From Theobroma cacao (taxonomy: Eukaryota; Streptophyta; Magnoliopsida; Malvales; Malvaceae): a DNA stretch of 64,000 nucleotides. Under the pieces are notes generated by a model that was given only the letters and a program-made list of their open reading frames with translations, had not been told where the DNA came from and did not search any database. Location of the stretch: positions 38,160,111 to 38,224,110 of the forward strand of contig NC_030854.1 in assembly GCF_000208745.1 (NCBI RefSeq), read 5' to 3'. A program made the position numbers and the translations under genes. Shown piece after piece: positions 54,401-64,000 of this stretch. Every line of letters begins with the position of its first letter. Position 1 is the stretch's first letter.

Positions 54401-56757
54401 CCTTTGAAGGACAGCTGGGGAATCATGGTTCGAATTTGACAGAGGAAGAATTAGAGACACACACAATATCAGCTTGGAAAGAGGGAAAGGTGCAGCTTAG
54501 CAGACAGATTGATGGCAGCGCAAGATCATATCCTAGATGTCTTGTTCATGTAAATGCTTCCATTTCCAGGATGCTCTAGCATTTCTAACCCATTATTCAT
54601 GACTGCCTCTGATTTATTTGTACATGTTTCATTTTTAGGATGATTCATGAAGGTGGTGAATTAACTTCATTCTCTGATAGTATGTTAAATGAAACTTTTA
54701 AGTTCAATTACTGCTTATGGCTAGGAAGAAGAGTTGTTAACTGTTGAAATTATTAGGATTAGCTGTTTTTGACCATGTGATCTTGAACTATTGCATTTTG
54801 ATAGTAGAGTCTTCTGGAATCTATTCGTGAGAAGAGATACTGATTTCTTAGGAATACGGCAACTCCAGATTTTGGAAGGACGATTAATTGGACTCTATAA
54901 AATCTTGATGTTTCTCCCAAAATTTAGAATGGAATATATAACCAATTTTTAAGCTCTTTGAGTCTTTCTTTCATAGCCCATGCTTCTGAAGAATCTGCAT
55001 TGTTCTTTTATTTATCATGTTATGACTCCAACTTGTTTGTTTGATGCAATTTTTGTTATGGGTAGAATATTTCTATTGCTAATATTTGAGGGGGCTTGGT
55101 TTTCACTGAAGTTGGAGCTGCCTTCTATAAGGTTTGGCTACTGTTTTATCAGTACCATAACATTTATGACCATTGTCTGCAGGCTGGGCCTTATGATTCT
55201 TTGAAGGATGTTGCTCTGAAGATTTTGAAGGGTAAGGTGGCTACGGTTCCCATCACTCATTCTTCGGCACAAGATGGTTCATTTCCACAGCTGCTGCATC
55301 TTGCCACATTGTCTGAAATACTAAAATGTAAGAGTTTCTTTTGTCGACGGCCGAGGGTACATGATTTCCTACTCGTCTGAGGGAGCATGAGTTCTTACTA
55401 GCCACAACCTAATTTTCAGGTATATGCAGACATTTTAAACATTCTTCTAGCTCCTTGCCCATTCTTCAGCAACCAATTTGTTCAATTCCCTTGGGTACTT
55501 GGGTACCAAAAATTGGGGAATCAAATGGTCGGCCATTGGCAATGCTGCGGCCAAACGCCTCTCTTGGTGCTGCCTTATCGTTGTTAGTTCAAGGTAACCT
55601 GCGGCCCTTTGTGCTTAAGGTTTTTGCTGCTGTTTCTGTTTTTACTATAAGATACAAATTATCACTTAGCAGGCAGAATGGAAAAAATAGACTGTTTTAA
55701 GCATGCTTTCTTGTAATGTTGAATTAGGAATGTTAATTTTGCATCTACGCCTTTTCATTTCATCTTGAGCTTGTTTTACCTTGCCTTCTTGGTGAAAGTT
55801 CAAATGTTTAACTGGACAACCTATGTAAGCAAGTTCATTGTAGATATTTCGGATGGACATCATCATGTAGTTATCACTTTGCAACTATTTCCATTTTTTT
55901 TTAGAGGCATTCCTTTTTTCCTTCCTCTAAGCTTTGTGAGACGGAATGTTTTAATGTCTTTGGGGTTGTTAGTAATTGTCGGTACTTCTTGGTCTTTGTG
56001 TCTTCTGTTCCATTCTTTCTCCCTTCCCTCTTCGTCTTTTTCACCTATGTTGTTAATCATCTTACAATATGACACCTTGTTTTGCAGCCGAGGTTAGTTC
56101 GATACCAATAGTGGATGAGAATGACTCATTGCTTGATATATATTCACGAAGGTAAAGCCTTTCTCTTTCTAGTGGGAAAGGAAAATTGAAAAAGAAGAGA
56201 CTATTGGATGCCAAACCAAATGTTATTTAGTTCCTTAACAAAAGTTGTCATCTGCTTGTTTGCTTGACAGTGATATAACCGCTTTGGCAAATAATAAAGC
56301 TTATGCACAGATTCATCTTGATGAAATGAGTATACATCAGGTAATTGTGAAATGTCATTAAGCTGTGCAGCGCTTGATAGTTTAAATGCAAGTAGAGAAA
56401 GAGCTTTTCTTATTAGCCAAGATGTCCTTGAAAAAACTTTGTGATACCCACCTCTTGCAGGCCTTGCAACTGGGTCAAGATGCAAACTCTTTCAATGGTC
56501 AAAGATGTCAGATGTGTCTACGATCAGATACCTTGCACAAAGTGATGGAGCGGTTGGCAAATCCTGGTATCCTTTTCATCCATCCTCATTTATTTTTTCA
56601 TATAATGCAGCTAGTTCTCTTATGTGATTCACACTAGCGTTTTGTTGCTTGTATTCTCACAGGGGCTAGGAGACTTGTGATTGTGGAGGCTGGCAGCAAG
56701 CGAGTAGAAGGAATTATTTCATTGAGTGATGTGTTTAGGTTCTTGCTTGGTGTTTAG
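51498..56757 (+). CDS. SNF4: SnRK1 beta-gamma regulatory subunit (SNF4)
   Basis: Plant-specific fused subunit of the SnRK1 energy-sensing kinase. Thirteen exons: 51498-51622, 51753-51840, 52670-52849, 53020-53127, 53222-53281, 53648-53737, 54415-54549, 55183-55327, 55420-55593, 56088-56151, 56271-56340, 56461-56566, 56663-56757, joining in frame to 479 residues (Arabidopsis about 487). The N-terminal carbohydrate-binding module ([13 protein letters not shown], then [18 protein letters not shown]) is followed by four CBS motifs, for example [31 protein letters not shown] and [15 protein letters not shown]. It acts with the SnRK1 catalytic alpha subunit in metabolic stress signalling. A long leader (about 50650-51497) precedes the ATG. 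Confidence 0.94.
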
Positions 56758-58090
56758 CTCAGAAAAGGTCAAGTTGTGTTTCAAAACGAGGGCTTTACTG
56801 TGGGTGGCGTTGAGGAAGAGATCCATTAAAATTTCATTTGAGTTCTGTTTTTCTCTGCTGCTCTTATCTGTCCCTCACCTGGTGAATGGTCTTTATTTGT
56901 TACTCTCTGAGTCTTTTGATTTGGCAGGGCTTCATCACTCTGAGCCCGCCCCACCCCTTTTTTAGGATAGAAATTTTCAAAGAGCAAGAAAATGAATTTG
57001 TAAATTGTGAGAATTCAATTTTTCCCCGTCATTTCAATAACCTAATTATTGTCAACTCAACCATGCTGCTGCAGCAGCTCCCAATATCTGTGCTAACAGA
57101 GAAGTGAGGCAGAAAAAGAACAAAAAAAAAAAAAAACCCAAAGATTTAGGTGATGCTGGAGCAGCTTCTTATCTCATTTTGGTTCATATATAGTCTTTTC
57201 CCTAGAAAAAAATTGATGGTGGTGCATGTACTTGCTTGTTTATGTTTGATAATGTTTGTTTTAAGGCCAAAGCAGTAATTCCCTTATCAGTATAATTATG
57301 TAGTACAAAAGCACAAAGTATGTGAATAACAGTTTGTCATTACCATATGATATACTTAGTCTCTCTGCCATATCTGAATAGTTCTGTTATTGTAATGTCA
57401 AAACATGTAAATTTATATTTCTCTCTGTGTTCTCTCAGCTCTTGGCTGGAACCTCCTGCCCTTTATCCAAAAATCTTTTGCTTAGATAGTCAAAAAGGGT
57501 TATTGTATTATAATAATTTGAAAATAAATTTTAATTTTTAATGTTTTTGTTAGATTTTAAGGATTTATTTTTGTACAAATTGAATATTAATGACTCGTTT
57601 TGGTATGATAAAAAATTCAGAATTAAGTTAAAATATATCATAATCTAAAAGTTTTTCTATTATATAAGTCTAAATCTTATTAGTAAATATGGTAGTTGAC
57701 ATTATTATGCGATAATTAATATTGTTAAATATATTGATTACAATCACGATCATGTCAGTTGTCCACGTCATATGTTACATTATTAGAAAATGTTAGTTGA
57801 TTTTGGGTTTGACGGTGATTAATTTTTTGTTAAGGGTTAAAGGATTTTTTTTTTGTACAAATCGAAAATTAATGACTTATTTTGATACGATAGAATAATT
57901 AAGAATTTAATTAAAAAAATCATAATTTAAAGGCTTTTAGCTTGGGCTAGAATCCAATCTATCTCCCAGACTTACCCAAACCCAGATTGCAAGCAGAGGC
58001 CTGGGGACCAAATCCGAATTCAAGTTACAAGCTTGGGCCCCGTTGGGTTTTTGTGTCTCAAACAGACCTAGGGCAACTAGTTCTTCTTCA
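56758..58090. other. SNF4 3' UTR and spacer to RPS27
   Basis: The first part is SNF4 3' UTR. 57550-57940 is AT-rich and contains an imperfect direct repeat (gtacaaatt-gaa-attaatgact at about 57575 and 57858). No gene seen. Confidence 0.5.
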
Positions 58091-58102
58091 CCATATATAA
58101 AA
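58032..58102 (+). promoter_or_regulatory. RPS27 promoter: site II-like TGGGCC and TATA box
   Basis: cttgggccccg near 58033 contains TGGGCC, the site II/TCP-bound element typical of plant ribosomal protein genes. TATATAAAA follows at 58094-58102, about 100 bases before the ATG. Confidence 0.55.
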
Positions 58103-58189
58103 GGACCGCATTGGCAGTTTCTTCTTCCTTCTTCATCTCTGCCGCCTGCCAAGCTTCGAGGGTCTCCAGGTTGCTCCTCGGACATCTAG

Positions 58190-58773
<584 letters not shown>

Positions 58774-60067
58774 TCTGCTCTACATGATTTGACAAGAGTT
58801 TGACCCCTATATGTTTCAAAATGTTCATCTTTATAATTTAAAATTTTTGTAGTACGTTCAAGGATTTGATTACAAGCTTGTTCCTCTTTATGATCTTGAT
58901 CAAGTAGAGTTTTTACATGTAGTGGATGGTTTCTTGCTTCAATGAATGGAGTTTTGAGTTGCACTTGATTGGCTTTCGATTACATATTAGTAGAGATATG
59001 TCTGCTCTTGGTGTAACCATTATGATCCTTCCATGTATATCGTTCTAGATTTGATGATTGGTTTGATGCTGGAGCATTTGGCCTTTTGCCTTGAGTTGCT
59101 GGTAATTTTCATATGTCTTGTAAGGCCAATTCATGTTATCAGGGTATGTTTTATGCCATAACATGTCCTGCAAGTTTCCTTTTGGGAATAATCTGATATG
59201 GGAGGGTCAATTAATAGTTTTTAACCTAATAATTAATCGAAATCGATTGAACTCGGTTAATTTCGTCCAAAATTGATTGAATTGCGTTAATTTGGTTTCT
59301 TAAAATCAATTGAATTTGGTTAATTTAGTTTCCTTTTAATTGATGATTGAATTTGATTAATTCGGTTTTGTTTGTTTGGTTTAGTTTTAATTAGTTAATC
59401 GTTCGTTTTAATCCAGTTATTTTAATCAGGTTTTTTTGTCGAAAAATAGATCATTAATAATATATTTATTAATATATAAATATTAATCTTATTAATAAAA
59501 TGATAAAAATGGTGGGATTTAGCTATTTTCGTTTTAAGATATAATTTGACCAATTTGATTATTTCTACAAGAACTCGATTAATTTAATTTTTAAAATTTT
59601 AAAATTGAATCAATCTACTTTTTTTTTTTTAAAGATATTAACTTGATGCCTTCAATATGTGAAATACCTATAGGATTTAATGGAAAATTAATACCCGAGG
59701 TTTGTTTGTTACATAACATGTGAACTGGTGAGCCTCATTCAAGGTTTTGGTACATCAATGGATGATGGAACTCATGAAAACACAATTTTTTTTATTATTC
59801 AAATTTTCAATTTATGGATTTTCTGGAGGTTCAGTTCATATTAAGGAGAGGACCCTGTTTCAGATTGGATTTGAACAAGCCCAAATTCATAGAATCATGG
59901 TCCAATTAGGATTGAGATTTTGTATAATTGTTGATCCATGTTAAAACAAAAACAGAAAACTGGGAGGGTAGAAAGAACTCGAAAGAATTATACCAGGAAC
60001 CTGGATTCCTACATCATATGTACATGGTTTGGTAAGAAAGGAGATAGAGAAAATAAAGCAATCAGAT
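58774..60067. other. Spacer between RPS27 and ALY
   Basis: RPS27 3' UTR, then AT-rich DNA. 59225-59370 carries about four imperfect 30-35 base repeats of the type attgaatttggttaattt. No gene recognised; the open frame 59747-59944 has no domain. Confidence 0.5.
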
Positions 60068-63000
60068 TCAAGTGGGTATCAAAGCTAATATTTGAGTCTT
60101 AATCCTCCCCATGCACATTTGTATTTCTCGGTAAATTGGCAGGTTCTGGGGGAAACATGGATGCAAGCTTGTAACAGCTGAATCGATTATTTGAGCCACG
60201 TCTGCTGGCGGATATTGTCGCTCTGTACATGTCTGCGAATGTTTAGAAGAAAACAGTAATCAGCACAAGACATAGCAATGGAGAAACAGGGATGAAGCCA
60301 GTTGTCTGGTCCTCAGGGTGGAGAGAGTTTGCTGTTCAAAAAGTAGCATTCACATCAGAAAAGAATTTGCAAATTACCTGTATCATGAGCAAAGTAGCAA
60401 CACATGATGCGATCAGCTCTGAAGGACCTTGTTCCTCGTTTTTGTCAGAAGCCTCCTGCGACTTGGGATTAGTTGCCCAACCGGCAGCCACCGGTTTTGA
60501 TGTACAGGAAACCAAGTGATTGCGATAATCCATACTGCCATTCTCCTGCTCTCGTGACTTGATCACCGGCATCCTAATGTCATATGTGAATTGCCGTTTA
60601 TCTAAAGAGTCCAAAGCTTCTCCAATCCTCATAAATGCATCTTCGCCTTCCTTCATTGATGACATGGCCTGAATGCATAGTGCATAACAAATGTAATTAA
60701 ACCCTAAGCTTGGACGTTTAGGTAAACAAAAAAAAGGGCATGGAAAAGATACTTTTACCTTCATAGCAGCATCCACCATAGCATGCGCCTTTAGTCTTGA
60801 GCCTTGAACAATTTCACCCACACCAGATCCTGATTCTGGTGAGACAAGAGAACTGTCAACATAACTTTTCAAGCCACCAAAGAAGTTGGAATTGGTTGGG
60901 GGTTTCTGCCAAGGTGACAGGGGGTTTGCTGGGTAAGCATTTTGTTGTCTCAAGTTAACTAAAGCAGAAGAAGCCTGCACAGAAAATGATCAATACGAAG
61001 TTGTCAACGAAGAGAATTGAAATCAAATTAAAGAGCAAACCACTTCTATAATTCAAGGAAACCAGAATGCCTGGCCACTGGCTTCCTTTAGCTGTACAAG
61101 TACCGTGGCAATATGCTTCTTGAAAGGTTCAGAATCTTTTAAACAACTTTCTCCATTTCGATTTTCTGATATGTCATTGTTCGTGTTTCTGAGCTCCATC
61201 AATAAAGCTTCCTGCAATATTAAATATATGCAAAAGATCAGCTCCAACTAATGTAATTCTGCTAACATCTTACAAGCCAATTAACACAGACATAAAGCAA
61301 AAAGCCAACTCTAAAAATATAAGAATATAATGAAGGGTTTTCAGCATTTTCATTATATTATGTCAAATCACCAAATAGGCTAATAAGGTAAAGATGATAA
61401 TTTTTTACGCAATAATATGAAACAGATCATTTTTTGGAGATGAAGGTATCCACCAAATGCAGAGCAGCTATCTTTATGAGCATGCTAAAAAGCATGACAC
61501 AATTTAACATGAAAAGTATCCAGGTGTAGTTTCAATGAAACCATAACATTACGATGAACTCAAAAGGATATAAACACCTAAGTTTACCAAATAGTGTAAT
61601 AACCTTTTTGTCAAGAGCACCGTTCAATTCAGACATAGCTCGTGTATCAGTTTCCCTCCCTTTGATATGTGCCATGGTAAGTGGTTGACCATAGGCTGCT
61701 TGATGTGCACTAACAACATAAGGAACAGCTGCCTTAGCATGCAAAATGTTACGGTTGGCATCCACCTGGCCAAGACCCAAGTATATCGTATTGGTTAATG
61801 GTTAATATTTAACATTATTGCTAGAGAAATTCTAATTCTAGAACCAAATATGAACTCCAAAGTATTTGATCAAAAGAGAGAATTTGGGCAGAGGGGGTGG
61901 AAAGGAAGCAAAAGAAGAAGAAAACTGCTCTCAATGTGATGTGTTAACCCCAAATACACCAATATTTTACAAGTGTCAATTAAAAAAAACCAAAAAATGG
62001 TTAAGAGGATACATTTAAACCATAGAAAAAGCAGTGTAACTGAATATAGCATTCTCAGCCCATTTAAGTTGAACTTTCAAATTATGACACAAAGAGATTT
62101 AAAAAGACATGTTAAAGATCAAACAAACAGAAATCTGGAATTAACAAAAGTAAATAGTATTTGCAATTCCTATGCATCCTAACCTTTATCTGATTTGCCG
62201 ATATGTTCACAGGGCTGGTTCCATTCTCCAGACGCCCACTTGAAGTGAATACCGTGGACCCACCAAAATCTGAATGGCTATTCACTTGAGACGGTTTAGG
62301 TGTCACGGAGAATTTATCAAAAGCAAGGTTCTGTCTCCTAAGTGCTTCCGGCATATTTTCCAACGGATTTAATGGCATGCAATCAATATCCTGAAATAAT
62401 ATGTCTGTGTGATTTCCAGAATGAACATAAGATGAATGCACTGGAATGCCAATATACTAAAAAGTACAATTACCATGACAAATTCAACCCCTAGTTCAGG
62501 ACTATCAAACTGAACCCTGCACCTATCATGGTCCACAGTAAGTACTTTTCCATCATGAACTTCCCTCGTTTTGGGATGAATGGCAATTACTTGTTGTCCA
62601 ACTGATAAAGGATATGCCAGATCCGTTGGAAGTCCTTCCCTAGCACCAACGCGAAGCTGAGAATAATGTTGTCTCACAGACTCCCGATAATGTTTAAGTT
62701 TTTCCCTTTCTTCATGTAAAAAGCGTTCAGAAAACCTCCGAGGTTTGCCAAGGGAACTGTTTTAAAAAGCAATTGCATTGTAAAATCTCTGTTTTCCTTA
62801 TATTCTCATTAGTAGGGATACTGACAAGCTTACCTTCTTATGACACCCCACTCAACACGAGTAAGCCTTGGAACATGACCCAGTCCGACATGATTTAGGT
62901 ACTCAACAAACTCCCTTTTAGCAAACCAAGCATAATCAATAGCACTGTAAAACCATTCAAAACAGCACCATCTTCGTGCCAGATTAGATGATAGGCAGGA

Positions 63001-64000
63001 AGAGAGCTGTTCCTGAAATTCAATAATGTCCATAAATTATGCTCAAAATTTTGAAAACTCTTTTAAAGTAGGGAAATGAATGGAGAAGGATTAGATTTTA
63101 CCTTTAGTCTGTCTTGTGTGACAGACTGCTTGATTGGTTGATTTTTCAATGTGCACTTGGAAGAACTTCTATCTGTTGAAAGGAAGGCTCTCCTCAGGTT
63201 CATTTTACGTCTACTTTGATGCTTAGGTGGTACGCTAACAGGGTTTGGTGCAGGAACTTGTGAAGTCAACACCACTGAATCAATTCCAGCCATTTTTGGA
63301 TCATCATTAGTAGAGGAATCCTCTGACACTCTGAATGACTTCCATTGTCTTGATTGAACAGAAGATTGAGCACCACATTTACCTTTAGTGAGATATTTAT
63401 TGTCTTCTTCACCCATGTCCTACAAGACATAAAAACATGCACACACACAAGAGCAGGAAAAGAAAAAGGGGGGAGATTAGTCAGCTAGCTGAAAGCAAAA
63501 GACAAATATGGCAGCAGCATGGTTCTAAAATAAATAAATTTCAACAGAACAGTGGGTATAAATTCGTATTTAGCACCTAACATCAACCCAGGAGATAATA
63601 TATACAACTAAAATAACATGGAAGTGATTTGCTACCTTACACAAATTAAAAAAGTAAATCAAAGGTTAAAAGGTTCACCTACCTCATTATCAAAAGATTG
63701 TCGGAGATGAGAATCCATTGAAGCTTCTGCATTAGAAATCTGCAGCTTGAATAAGAGATTTTGTCATTAAATCGAGATTAGAAGTGAAGCAGTTACTACA
63801 AACAAAGAATATTCAATGATTACCTTTGAACTGAAGGATTTGCGTTTTCTTTTCCAAGAGTTATTGGTAGGTTCTGGCTTTTGTTTTGCCTCAGAAACAA
63901 CATTATCATCCATAGCTGAATTCCTTCCAACTTTTAGTTTCCTAGTGGTAGCTTCCTCTGCACCAGTGATTGAGTCGAGCACCTTTTCGTTTGGCCGTAG
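60068..64000 (-). CDS. ALY: ALWAYS EARLY (ALY2/ALY3-type, LIN-9 homologue), 5' end outside window
   Basis: Minus strand, exons from the right edge: 64000-63824, 63739-63683, 63419-63102, 63012-62834, 62756-62474, 62390-62184, 61765-61604, 61211-61071, 60974-60759, 60668-60378, 60232-60068 (stop). The DIRP domain spans exons four and five ([33 protein letters not shown]). A conserved C-terminus ([18 protein letters not shown], then [14 protein letters not shown] in the last exon) fits ALY2/ALY3. The family are LIN-9/Mip130 subunits of plant DREAM complexes, acting in the nucleus on cell-cycle and developmental genes. The N-terminal SANT/Myb-like region should lie beyond 64000. The intron after 61071 begins with GC rather than GT. 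Confidence 0.92.

Noticed and set aside
55765..56097. 110-codon hydrophobic open frame inside SNF4
   Set aside because: Lies in the intron between exons 9 and 10; T-rich intron sequence translates as Phe/Leu/Ser.

Overview
The window is plant nuclear DNA, most likely from a rosid eudicot. Genes are split by many short AT-rich introns, intergenic DNA is very AT-rich and carries LINE and LTR debris, and the proteins are plant-specific (KIN-1 kinesin, TLP18.3, a PsbP-domain protein, SNF4 beta-gamma, ALWAYS EARLY, a PMEI-like inhibitor, ZED1-related kinases). The species cannot be named from the sequence alone. Exon models were built by hand from reading frame, splice-site and family continuity; each multi-exon entry lists its exons.

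Layout. 0.3-1.0 kb: intronless RING-H2 gene, followed by a LINE 3' remnant. 3-7.4 kb: KIN-1 kinesin, 15 coding exons. 8.6-12.2 kb: GDSL esterase with two possible first exons. 12.8-14.3 kb (minus): TLP18.3 thylakoid protein; the TLP18.3/GDSL pair recalls the adjacent Arabidopsis genes At1g54780/At1g54790. 15-23 kb: AT-rich DNA, a 5'-truncated and internally deleted LINE (minus), a small Lys-rich orphan gene and an LTR-derived tandem array.

23-46.5 kb is the most unusual part: a cluster of ZED1-related kinases (ZRKs, the pseudokinase partners of the NLR immune receptor ZAR1 in Arabidopsis). Two copies are intact (29138-30154 minus, 39496-40485 plus). One differs from intact by a single frameshift (36366-37348). 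At least six more are truncated, deleted or multiply broken. Minus-strand copies lie to the left and plus-strand copies to the right of an unrelated, apparently intact PsbP-domain gene (31944-34563), so the cluster is an inverted duplication plus tandem copies on the right arm. Copies share 5' leader and 3' flank blocks. Mixed in are broken pieces of an aminopeptidase P gene, an ALE2-like receptor kinase and a BCS1-type AAA-ATPase.

46.5-64 kb returns to conserved single genes: a PMEI/invertase-inhibitor-like protein, the SnRK1 beta-gamma subunit SNF4 (13 exons), ribosomal protein S27 and, running off the right edge on the minus strand, an ALWAYS EARLY (LIN-9/DREAM) gene.

The single genes do not form a pathway. 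The ZRK block is the only functional cluster and would plausibly supply a variable repertoire of immune adaptor or decoy pseudokinases.
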